This document shows, piece after piece, positions 26,186-34,189 of a DNA stretch of 38,035 nt. The number at the start of each line of letters is the position of its first letter. Within the stretch, counting starts at the first letter, position 1. The position numbers were made by a program, and so were the translations under genes. The stretch spans positions 1-38,035 of the forward strand of contig JAGFNK010000502.1 of NCBI GenBank assembly GCA_025769875.1, given 5' to 3'. This DNA comes from Russula earlei. Lineage: Eukaryota; Basidiomycota; Agaricomycetes; Russulales; Russulaceae. The notes under the pieces are model-generated. The model was not told the origin of the DNA. It saw only the letters and a program-made list of their open reading frames with translations, and ran no database searches.

Positions 26186-27040
26186 ATGAAATTAAAACTG
26201 GCCATTCAGAAAAGCGGCCGCTTACATGATGACTCTATCAAACTGCTGAAAGAATGCGGTATAGACATTAGTAACGGGGTGAATAAATTAAAAGCGGAGG
26301 CGAGTAACTTTCCGTTGGAAGTATTCTTTTTACGGGATGATGATATTCCCCAGTATGTAGAGGATGCAGTGGCTGATATTGGCTTTGTGGGAGAGAATGT
26401 AGTGTACGAGAAAAAGAAACAGGTAGCCGTAGTGGAGAAGCTGGGTTTTGGCAAATGCCGGTTATCCATTGCTGTAAAAAGGGGAGAAGAATATGAAAGC
26501 GCCGCCTTCCTGGCCGGTAAAAGAATCGCTACGAGTTACCCTGTATTGGTAGCACAGTTTCTACAGGAAAAGAAAATAGCGGCAGAGATACATGAGATCA
26601 GTGGCAGCGTGGAAATAGCGCCGGGTATTGGGCTGGCTGATGCGATTTGCGACCTGGTAAGCAGTGGTTCTACTTTATTCATGAATGGATTAACAGAAAC
26701 GGAAATCATCCTGCAATCCCAGGCAGTGCTTATTAAAAGTGAAAGCATTAGCCCGGAGCAACAAGTTTTGCTGGATAAGTTATTATTTCGTATACAAGCT
26801 GTTAAAAAAGCAAAGAATAATAAATACATACTGCTCAATGCACCCAATAATAAACTGGAAGAGATCATTTCCCTGTTACCCGGTATGAAGAGCCCTACGG
26901 TGTTGCCTTTGGCAGAAGAAGGATGGAGCAGTGTACACAGTGTATTGAATGAAAATGAATTCTGGGATATTATTGAACAGTTAAAAGCAGCAGGTGCACA
27001 GGGTATACTGGTGGTGCCTATTGAAAAGATGATCATTTAA
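26186..27040 (+). CDS. hisG: ATP phosphoribosyltransferase, long form
   Basis: First step of histidine synthesis: ATP plus PRPP to phosphoribosyl-ATP, cytosolic. 284 aa, long form with its own C-terminal regulatory domain, so no HisZ is needed. Seen: LKLAIQKSGRLHDDSIKLL at the start, DDIPQYVEDAVADIGFVGEN, the PRPP-site-like GSVEIAPGIGLADAICDLVS at about 149-168, and the HisG_C domain from about 210 (KYILLNAPNNKLEEII, GAQGILVVPIEKMII). It follows the attenuator and lies 18 bases before hisD. Confidence 0.97.
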   Translation: MKLKLAIQKSGRLHDDSIKLLKECGIDISNGVNKLKAEASNFPLEVFFLRDDDIPQYVEDAVADIGFVGENVVYEKKKQVAVVEKLGFGKCRLSIAVKRGEEYESAAFLAGKRIATSYPVLVAQFLQEKKIAAEIHEISGSVEIAPGIGLADAICDLVSSGSTLFMNGLTETEIILQSQAVLIKSESISPEQQVLLDKLLFRIQAVKKAKNNKYILLNAPNNKLEEIISLLPGMKSPTVLPLAEEGWSSVHSVLNENEFWDIIEQLKAAGAQGILVVPIEKMII

Positions 27041-27058
27041 CACAGCAATGAAACAGCT

Positions 27059-28354
27059 ATGAAAATTGTATTGGATCCATCTCCCCTTCAGCGGAAAGAA
27101 CTGTTGCAACGTCCGGCAATTGATGCCACTGCGTTACAGGCTACCGTTAGAAAAGTATTGATGGATGTAAAAGAGAATGGCGATGAAGCGTTGCAACGGT
27201 ATACACAGCAATTTGATGGAGTGATACCGGCTATTGTGGCCGTACAGGAAGAAGAGATCAGGGAAGCGATCGCTTTATTACCTGCCGGGCTGAAGCAGGC
27301 TATTCAACAGGCGGCAAGCAATATCCGCGTATTTCATGAAAAGCAGGTACAGGCTCCTGAAATAGTAGAAACTATGCCCGGCGTGCAATGCTGGCGCAGG
27401 AGTATTGGTATAGAGAAAGTAGGCTTATATATCCCGGGTGGTACAGCTCCCTTATTTTCCACTATTTTAATGTTGGGTATACCGGCGGCTATTGCGGGTT
27501 GTAAAGAGATCATCCTATGCTCTCCGCCAAACAAAGAAGGCAAGCTACATCCTGCTATTGTATTTGCTGCGTACCTGGTAGGTATTACCAAAATGTATAA
27601 AGTGGGCGGTGTGCAGGCTATTGCTGCTATGGCCTATGGCACGCCATCTATCCCACAGGTATATAAGATATTCGGACCCGGTAACCAGTATGTTACCTGT
27701 GCCAAACAATTGATACAACAGGAAGGGATTGCTATCGATATGCCCGCCGGCCCCAGTGAAGTATGTGTACTGGCAGATGAAAGCGCCAATGCTGTTTTTG
27801 TAGCAGCTGATCTTCTTAGCCAGGCAGAACATGGGGCAGATAGCCAGGTATTGCTGGTAAGTACCAGCGCAGGGGTGGTGGAGCAGGTACAATCCGCACT
27901 GGATGCACAGCTGGCGCTCCTGCCCCGTAAGGAGATAGCAGCCCTGGCATTGGAGAATAGTAAAGCCATTATTGTAAAAGATATGGAGGAAGCGATTGCA
28001 TTGGTAAACGAGTATGCTGCAGAGCATTTGATTATCTCGTGTAAAGAGGAGGATGCCATTGCCGGTAAGATTGTTAATGCGGGCTCCATCTTCCTTGGTA
28101 ATTATTCACCGGAGAGTGTGGGGGATTATGCCAGTGGTACCAATCATACTTTGCCTACCAATGGATTTGCAAAAGCCTATAGCGGGGTAAGCGTGGATAG
28201 CTTTGTTAAGAAGATCACCTACCAGAAGCTTAGCAAAGAGGGATTGCAGCAAATAGGCAAAACGGTAGAGCTGATGGCAGCAGCAGAAGGACTGGATGCC
28301 CATAAGAATGCGGTGAGTATACGGCTTGCTGCCATTGAAAGAAATGAATTGTAA
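27059..28354 (+). CDS. hisD: Histidinol dehydrogenase
   Basis: Last two steps of histidine synthesis: L-histidinol to histidine with NAD and zinc. 431 aa, normal length. Seen: WRRSIGIEKVGLYIPGGTAP, the glycine-rich KVGGVQAIAAMAYGTPSIPQ, FGPGNQYVTCAKQL, DMPAGPSEVCVLAD, the metal-site region LLSQAEHGADSQ, AAEHLIISC, and near the end DYASGTNHTLPTNGFAKAYS with VSVDSFVKKITYQKLS. Second gene of the operon, 22 bases before hisC. Confidence 0.97.
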   Translation: MKIVLDPSPLQRKELLQRPAIDATALQATVRKVLMDVKENGDEALQRYTQQFDGVIPAIVAVQEEEIREAIALLPAGLKQAIQQAASNIRVFHEKQVQAPEIVETMPGVQCWRRSIGIEKVGLYIPGGTAPLFSTILMLGIPAAIAGCKEIILCSPPNKEGKLHPAIVFAAYLVGITKMYKVGGVQAIAAMAYGTPSIPQVYKIFGPGNQYVTCAKQLIQQEGIAIDMPAGPSEVCVLADESANAVFVAADLLSQAEHGADSQVLLVSTSAGVVEQVQSALDAQLALLPRKEIAALALENSKAIIVKDMEEAIALVNEYAAEHLIISCKEEDAIAGKIVNAGSIFLGNYSPESVGDYASGTNHTLPTNGFAKAYSGVSVDSFVKKITYQKLSKEGLQQIGKTVELMAAAEGLDAHKNAVSIRLAAIERNEL

Positions 28355-28376
28355 ATGCTTAAAGCAACTTTTTATA

Positions 28377-29435
28377 ATGTTCAATATAGATAACCTTACC
28401 AGGAAAAACATACAGGCCCTTGTTCCTTATTCCTCTGCGCGTGATGAGTTTAGCGGGGAAGCAAAAGTATTCCTGGATGCCAATGAAAACAGCCTTGGCA
28501 GCCCGTTGACCAAATGGTATAACCGTTACCCTGACCCGCACCAGCAGAAGGTAAAAGAGGCCCTTAGTATGGTGAAAGCCATTGGTACGGAACATATCTT
28601 CCTGGGTAATGGCAGTGATGAATGTATAGATCTGCTGTATCGTTGCTTTTGTAACCCCGGGAAGGATAATGTAATCATCTGCCCGCCTACCTATGGTATG
28701 TACGAAGTAAGCGCCAATATCAATGATGTGGAAGTAAGAAAAGCGCCTTTGCTGGATGATTTTGAACTGGACCTGGTACACCTGGAGAACCTGGTGGATG
28801 CGCATACAAAGCTTATCTGGATCTGTTCTCCCAACAATCCTACCGGGAACTCCCTTAACCGGAATGATATAGAAACGGTACTCAATAATTTCAATGGAAT
28901 TGTAGTAATAGATGAAGCTTATATCAACTTCGCGAGGCAAAAATCTTTTATACAGGAACTGAATGATTATCCTAACCTGGTGGTGATGCAAACATTCAGT
29001 AAAGCTTGGGGGCTGGCAGGCCTGCGCCTGGGGATGGCTTTTGCCTCAAAGGAGATCATAGACGTGCTCAATAAGGTAAAACCCCCTTATAACATTAACC
29101 AGGCTACACAGGAACAGGCTTTGAAAGCCCTGGAAGAAGTAGGACAGGTGAATGATATGATCAAAGAGCTGGTGGCTATGCGCGATGCATTGGCCGAAGT
29201 ATTTACGCAAGTGCCCACTGTTGAAAAAGTATATCCATCCGATGCCAACTTTTTGCTGGTAAAGATCAAAGATGCGAGGAAAGTGTATGAGTATATGCTT
29301 ACCAAAGGAATTGTGTTGCGCGACAGGAGTAATGTAAAGCTTTGCGAAGATTGCCTGCGTATTACCATTGGTACAGAGAAAGAGAATACAATATTGGTAG
29401 ATGCGTTGGTGGAATATTTGGAAAGCAATACATAA
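28377..29435 (+). CDS. hisC: Histidinol-phosphate aminotransferase
   Basis: PLP enzyme converting imidazole-acetol phosphate to histidinol phosphate. 352 aa from the ATG at 28377 (MFNIDNLTRKNIQALVPYSS); the longer frame from 28326 would overlap hisD and lacks family support. Seen: LDANENSLGSP, RYPDPHQQKVKEAL, GNGSDECIDLL, CPPTYGMYEVSA, the SPNNPTGNSL motif, VVIDEAYINFA and the PLP Lys209 in TFSKAWGLAGLRLG. Usually hisB and further genes follow in this group. Here the operon stops at hisC and a palindromic element follows at once. Confidence 0.97.
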   Translation: MFNIDNLTRKNIQALVPYSSARDEFSGEAKVFLDANENSLGSPLTKWYNRYPDPHQQKVKEALSMVKAIGTEHIFLGNGSDECIDLLYRCFCNPGKDNVIICPPTYGMYEVSANINDVEVRKAPLLDDFELDLVHLENLVDAHTKLIWICSPNNPTGNSLNRNDIETVLNNFNGIVVIDEAYINFARQKSFIQELNDYPNLVVMQTFSKAWGLAGLRLGMAFASKEIIDVLNKVKPPYNINQATQEQALKALEEVGQVNDMIKELVAMRDALAEVFTQVPTVEKVYPSDANFLLVKIKDARKVYEYMLTKGIVLRDRSNVKLCEDCLRITIGTEKENTILVDALVEYLESNT

Positions 29436-29438
29436 GTT

Positions 29439-29554
29439 CTCGCGGAAAGCGCTGAAAACGCGGAAAATGAAGAAGTATGGTATTAGAACGAGCATCTTTT
29501 CCATCCTGTTCTATCTGCTTTATTTGTTTCCGTGTATTTTGCGTTTTCCGCGAG
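29439..29554. repeat. Imperfect palindromic intergenic element (CTCGCGGAAA type)
   Basis: CTCGCGGAAA-GCGCTGAAAACGCGGAAA (29439-29466, shown split at a gap) is inverted at 29527-29554, which ends TTTTCCGCGAG. The outer 10 bases pair perfectly and the inner blocks pair with mismatches; about 60 bases lie between. It begins 4 bases after the hisC stop. Such elements are frequent in Bacteroidota genomes (recalled). It may act as a terminator, or mark the breakpoint of the his operon. Confidence 0.75.
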
Positions 29555-29578
29555 ACAATACTATCTAAATTGTTAGTG

Positions 29579-29609
29579 TTGGTAAACAAACACCTTCTCC
29601 TTATGTTTG
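29579..29609 (+). promoter_or_regulatory. Promoter of the glycosidase-dehydrogenase-cytochrome operon
   Basis: TTG at 29579-29581 and TATGTTTG at 29602-29609 are 20 bases apart, a good -33/-7 pair. The ATG follows at 29627. A perfect 10-bp palindrome TGTTTAAACA (29608-29617) overlaps the -7 element and the likely start point, where a repressor could bind. Confidence 0.65.
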
Positions 29610-29626
29610 TTTAAACACATTTATAT

Positions 29627-31309
29627 ATGTTGCAACGATTGCTATGTTGTTTTTTGATCAGCACGATCTTTTGCCTCAGCGTGCCTGCACAAAATACCCC
29701 ACCGGAACAGGCCATCCTCTCAGTTGATCTCACCAAAGAAACGGGTCCTTTAACGCCTATCTGGGCATGGTTTGGGTACGACGAGCCCAACTATACCTAT
29801 ATGAAGGATGGTAAGAAATTATTGTCTGAAATTGCTACACTTAGTCCTGTACCTGTATATGTAAGAACCCATAACCTGCTAACATCCGGCGATGGTACAC
29901 CAGCTTTAAAATGGGGCTCAACCAATATCTATACAGAAGATGCCAATGGTAATCCCATCTATAACTGGCATATTGTGGATAGTATTTTCGATACCTATAT
30001 ACAGCGAGGTATGAAGCCACTGGCGCAGATTGGTTTTATGCCCGAAGCACTATCCATCAAGCCGCAGCCCTACCAGCATAACTGGAAGCCTGGTGTTAAT
30101 TATAGTGCTATAGAAACCGGCTGGGCCTATCCTCCCAAAGACTATAAAAAATGGGGTGAACTGGTTTACCAATGGGCGAAACATTGTGTAGAAAGGTATG
30201 GTAAAAAAGAAGTGGAGAACTGGTATTGGGAAGTATGGAATGAGCCCAACGGCGCTTATTGGAAAGGCACTTTACCCGAGTTCTTCAAATTGTATGATTA
30301 TGCGGCAGATGGTTTAAAAAGAGCATTGCCTGGGGCAAGAATAGGCGGTTGTAATATTACAGGCGGTGGTATGAAATTCCTTCACGCATTTATCAATCAT
30401 TGTTTGACTGATACTAACTATGTAACCGGCAAGATCGGCTCTCCGCTGGATGCTGTGTTGTTTCATGCCAAAGGCTCGCCGAAGGTAGTGAACGGAGTGG
30501 TGCGTATGGATGTGAGAAGACAGCTGCGTGATATAGAACAGAATTTTAAAGAGATCAATTCTTTCCCCCAGTTGAAGAATATCCCTGTTATTATTGGTGA
30601 ATCGGATCCGGAGGGATGTGCTGCCTGTGGGATGGCCACTAACCCCGAAAATGCCTATCGTAATGGCACGATGTATTCCAGTTATACCGCTGCTGCTTTT
30701 GCCAGGAAATATGCTTTGGCAGATAAATACGGTATTCATTTGATCGGCGCTGTTACCTGGAGCTTCGAGTTTGAAAACCAACCCTGGTTTGCCGGGTTTC
30801 GTGACCTTGCCACTAATGGAATTGATAAACCTGTTTTAAATGTGTTTCGTATGTTTGGCAAAATGAAGGGCGAGCGGGTGGAGGTACAAGGTAACCGCAT
30901 GTATGATCTTGCCACCCTTCTGGATTCAAGTGTAAGAGGACAAACAGATATAGGGGCATTGGCTGCCAAAGACAAAAAAACGGCCGCTATTTTGCTGTGG
31001 AACTACCACGATGATGATCTTACAGGAGATGATCAGCCTATACAAGTCAATATCAAAAGCATTCCTGCTAAAAAGATACAAGTAAAACAATACAGGGTAG
31101 ACCAGGAGCATAGCAATGCTTACGAGGTATGGAAAAAAATGGGTTCCCCTGCACAGCCTTCTGCTGCACAGGTAGCAGCCCTGGAGAAGGCGGGTCAGTT
31201 GCAGACCATCGGTACTACAGAAGAATTGGTGGTAAAAGAAGGAGCGGCTACCATTGCTACTAGTTTATCCCGGCAGGGTGTATCGCTGTTTATTATTGAA
31301 TGGAAATAA
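29627..31309 (+). CDS. Exported glycoside hydrolase, GH39-like (beta-xylosidase type)
   Basis: 560 aa. Signal peptide MLQRLLCCFLISTIFCLSVPAQ. The TIM-barrel part resembles GH39: RTHNLLTSGDGTPALKWGST, the acid/base Glu206 in WEVWNEPNG, the nucleophile candidate Glu325 in PVIIGESDPEG, and VTWSFEFENQPWFAGFRDL. A beta-sandwich-like C-terminal region follows (TAAILLWNYHDDDLTGDD). Likely releases xylose or a related sugar in the periplasm or outside; the true substrate is unknown. It leads an operon with a PQQ-type dehydrogenase 25 bases downstream and a cytochrome c. Confidence 0.85.
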   Translation: MLQRLLCCFLISTIFCLSVPAQNTPPEQAILSVDLTKETGPLTPIWAWFGYDEPNYTYMKDGKKLLSEIATLSPVPVYVRTHNLLTSGDGTPALKWGSTNIYTEDANGNPIYNWHIVDSIFDTYIQRGMKPLAQIGFMPEALSIKPQPYQHNWKPGVNYSAIETGWAYPPKDYKKWGELVYQWAKHCVERYGKKEVENWYWEVWNEPNGAYWKGTLPEFFKLYDYAADGLKRALPGARIGGCNITGGGMKFLHAFINHCLTDTNYVTGKIGSPLDAVLFHAKGSPKVVNGVVRMDVRRQLRDIEQNFKEINSFPQLKNIPVIIGESDPEGCAACGMATNPENAYRNGTMYSSYTAAAFARKYALADKYGIHLIGAVTWSFEFENQPWFAGFRDLATNGIDKPVLNVFRMFGKMKGERVEVQGNRMYDLATLLDSSVRGQTDIGALAAKDKKTAAILLWNYHDDDLTGDDQPIQVNIKSIPAKKIQVKQYRVDQEHSNAYEVWKKMGSPAQPSAAQVAALEKAGQLQTIGTTEELVVKEGAATIATSLSRQGVSLFIIEWK

Positions 31310-31334
31310 AAGTTTAATTATAAAACCAATAGAA

Positions 31335-32644
31335 ATGAAAAAATATATCTTCCAGTTAATGATGCTTTCTATGGCATCTGTTACGGTGATGGCAAACACA
31401 TCCTGTAACGATACTACCTTGCAGAAAGCACCCGGTAAGCAAGAGGCAGATGCAGCAAGCGCCGGCTTAACCCTGCCAAAGGGTTTTGATGCAGTAGTAG
31501 TGGCTGATAACCTGGGGCATACCCGGCATTTAGTAGTGACACCCCAGGGCGAGATCTATACCAAGCTGGTATTTAACAGGAGAGATAAATATAGGAGCGC
31601 TGTATTACACCTGGTAGATTTGAATGGGGATGGTAAGATGGATACTGCCTATAGTTTTGGTAACTATACAGGTACTGGTATAGCTATTAAAAATGGGTAC
31701 CTCTATGCTTCTTCTGATGAAGAAGTATACCGGTATAAACTGGATGCAAAGAACCAGGTGATCGATACCGCAGCTGGTGAAAAATCATCACTGGTTTAAT
31801 ACAAAGAGGAGAACACGAATCCAAGTCTATTGCATTGGACAATAATGGCAATATCTATGTGAATATTGGCGCCTATTCCAATTCCTGCCAGGTAGAAGAC
31901 CGGAAACAGGGATCACCCGCGAGGAACCCTTGCCCTATTCTTGATTCAGCAGGTGGCATCTGGCAGTTTAAAGCAGATAAATTGAACCAGACTTATGGAG
32001 ATGGTGTTCGTTATACTACAGGTTTACGGAATGTAGTAGGGCTTGACTGGAATACACAAACGAATACACTGTTTGTAATGCAGCATGGCAGGGACCAGTT
32101 ACATGATCTTTTTCCTAACCTCTATGATACCAAACAAAGCGCTGAATTACCTTCAGAATGTATGTACCAGCTGCACAAGGGTGATAATGCCGGATGGCCT
32201 TATATTTATTATGACCACCTGGTACATAAAAAGATCATAGCGCCTGAATATGGTGGCGATGGCAAGAAGGCAAGCGATAAAAACTATATTGATCCTGCTA
32301 TTGCCTTTCCCGGCCACTTAGCGCCTAATGCCTTGTTGTTCTATACAGGCAACGCCTTTCCTGAGAAGTATAAGAATGGCGCCTTCATTGCCTTTCACGG
32401 AAGCTGGAATCGCGCACCCGAACCACAGGAAGGATACTATGTAGTATTTGTTCCTTTTAAAAATGGTCAACCAACCGGGGAATGGGAAGTGTTTGCAAAA
32501 GGCTTTTCAGGTAAAGAGGTTATCAACTCTACACGCCAGGCAGATCATCGTCCCTGTGGATTGGCCCAGGGTCCTGATGGGGCATTATATGTAAGCGATG
32601 ATAACAAAGGAACCATCTATAAAATCAGTTATAACGCTAAATAA
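31335..32644 (+). pseudogene. Sorbosone dehydrogenase-like PQQ enzyme, one frameshift
   Basis: 436 aa after correction. N-terminal signal (MKKYIFQLMMLSMASVTVMA), then a beta-propeller of the glucose/sorbosone dehydrogenase type: LPKGFDAVVVADNLGHTRHL, NGNIYVNIGAYSNSCQ, GLRNVVGLDWNTQTNTLFV, MQHGRDQLHDLFPNLYD, GDNAGWPYIYYDH, FIAFHGSWNRAP and GPDGALYVSDDNKGTIYKI. The frame breaks at five A, 31780-31784. With six it reads EKIITGLIQRGEHESKSI and joins 31335-31799 to the rest. Expected to oxidise an aldose with a bound quinone cofactor and pass electrons to a cytochrome such as the next gene (8 bases away). The substrate is unknown. Confidence 0.85.
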
Positions 32645-32652
32645 GCAATAGG

Positions 32653-33075
32653 ATGAAGAAAGTTGTAGCAGCCATTTTATTAATCACCTCCTCACTTTAT
32701 ATGATAGCGGCACAAACAAAACCAGCCCAGGACCCGCTAAAAGCCTCTGTAGGCAGGGGGAGTAAAGTGTACGCCAAAGTATGCCTTACCTGCCATATGG
32801 CAGATGGAGGTGGGGTTCCCCGTTTAAACCCGCCGCTGGCACAGACGGCCTATGTATCGGGAGATAAGTCAAAATTGATCTGGATTGTATTAAAGGGTAT
32901 GAGTGACAGGGTGCCTATTGAAGATGAATATTATTCCAATAACATGGCTCCTCATGCTGATTTGACGGATGTGCAGATCGCAGATGTGTTGACCTATGTG
33001 AGAAACAGCTTTGGCAATACGGCCAGTGCTGTAACGCCTGCGGAAGTGAAGGCTGTGCGGGCGAAAGCGAAATAG
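32653..33075 (+). CDS. Class I cytochrome c, exported
   Basis: 140 aa. Signal peptide MKKVVAAILLITSSLYMIAAQ; heme-binding Cys44-Leu-Thr-Cys47-His48 in VYAKVCLTCHMADGGGVPRL; probable axial Met98 in NNMAP; and a C-terminal helix DVQIADVLTYVRNSFGN. Likely periplasmic electron acceptor for the dehydrogenase just upstream. The tail is Ala/Lys-rich. A terminator follows at 33122. Confidence 0.93.
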   Translation: MKKVVAAILLITSSLYMIAAQTKPAQDPLKASVGRGSKVYAKVCLTCHMADGGGVPRLNPPLAQTAYVSGDKSKLIWIVLKGMSDRVPIEDEYYSNNMAPHADLTDVQIADVLTYVRNSFGNTASAVTPAEVKAVRAKAK

Positions 33076-33090
33076 GGTATGAGGTGAAGA

Positions 33091-33165
33091 AGTCCATAGA
33101 CGATAGTCGATAGAAGAAATTAAGAAGCGGCGGCCTCAACATGGAGGCCGCCGCTTCTTTGTATT
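33091..33165. terminator. Terminator between convergent genes, preceded by a short repeat
   Basis: A perfect 16-bp stem (33122-33137 with 33144-33159, GC-rich core GCGGCGGCCTC) with a 6-base loop, followed by a short T-run (TTTGTATT). It separates the cytochrome gene from porP. Just before it, CGATAGTCGATAG (about 33101-33113) is a small direct repeat of the dispersed type. Confidence 0.85.
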
Positions 33166-33183
33166 AAGCAATGTTTATATCAT

Positions 33184-34185
33184 CTAAAACCTGGGGCATC
33201 TGAAATAATTACTTTCAGCATTCCTGTTGCCACCCATGAACGTGGCAGATATTTCGAAGCTGTTGGCATTGGTGTAATTGCTTAAGGCAGAGGCGTTAAC
33301 ATCATAACTAAGCCCTATCATAAGGCTACCGAAACGGATACCTGCATAAGGTACTATGGCATCGTTGAACTGGTAATTCAATCCTGCCATTACATCGGTA
33401 GTTTCATTGGCAGTAAACTGGAAATAACCGCCTAGCATCTTTTCAGCAATATTACCCTGGGTCATATACAAAGCATTGGGAACGAGATACGCAGATTCAG
33501 ACAGTGTTATTCGTGCACCTGCATAGATCGTATACCTGGCAGGCAGCTTTTCTTTTTTACCCACCGTCAAAAAGGGATCATCCGGCTGGGTAAGGTGTGC
33601 TGCGGCTATGCCTCCAAAGAAATTTACCTTCTTGCCCTTTGAGCCATCATACCAGGATATACCTGCCCCGGCATCAAATACAGCGGAGGATGTTCTGTTT
33701 AAGAGATCACTGGTAGGTGTGCCCGGATCAAAGCCAATGATGGGTACCCACTGGTCACCCGCCTGGAATTTGGCAGGGTCTACCTTTCTGCTAATCATGC
33801 CTGCCTGTAAAGCAAAGGATATATGTTGTTCTCCCTGCGGGCCAAACTTAATACCACTGTAAGAGATGGAAATATCTCCATTGAAGTATTGGTAACCGGC
33901 GCTGCCGGCTGTTTGGCTAAACAGGCTGGCGCCGAAGCTGATGTCTTTGTTGGTAGCTACATCTGCGCTCAGGCCAACCGTAGAGAATGGGTTGGATATA
34001 CCTGCCCATTGGTTACGATAAATAGCCGATACACGATAGCTGCCTTCCATCATACCCGTAAGAGCAGGGTTAACCCACATAGGGTTTACATAATACTGCG
34101 AGAAATGAGGATCTACCTGCGCTTCGCCCGCAAAGCGCTGGCATAAAAACACGATTGTTAATAATAGAGGGATATATCTTTTCAT
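33184..34185 (-). CDS. PorP/SprF family type IX secretion membrane protein
   Basis: 333 aa outer-membrane barrel. Signal peptide to about residue 22, then the family hallmark DPHFSQYYVNPMWVNPALTG at 25-44, followed by YRNQWAGISNPFSTVGLSAD; later strands include GGYFQFTANETTDVMAGLNY and IVPYAGIRFGSLMIGLSYDV. PorP/SprF proteins help secrete or anchor T9SS cargo with type B (CHU_C) C-terminal domains. The gene directly upstream encodes such a cargo, with only 4 bases between them. Confidence 0.95.
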   Translation of the reverse strand: MKRYIPLLLTIVFLCQRFAGEAQVDPHFSQYYVNPMWVNPALTGMMEGSYRVSAIYRNQWAGISNPFSTVGLSADVATNKDISFGASLFSQTAGSAGYQYFNGDISISYSGIKFGPQGEQHISFALQAGMISRKVDPAKFQAGDQWVPIIGFDPGTPTSDLLNRTSSAVFDAGAGISWYDGSKGKKVNFFGGIAAAHLTQPDDPFLTVGKKEKLPARYTIYAGARITLSESAYLVPNALYMTQGNIAEKMLGGYFQFTANETTDVMAGLNYQFNDAIVPYAGIRFGSLMIGLSYDVNASALSNYTNANSFEISATFMGGNRNAESNYFRCPRF

Positions 34186-34189
34186 GGGG

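Noticed and set aside
28326..28376. Earlier start for hisC overlapping hisD
   Set aside because: The extra 17 residues have no match to the usual HisC N-terminus, which begins at MFNIDNLTRKNI.
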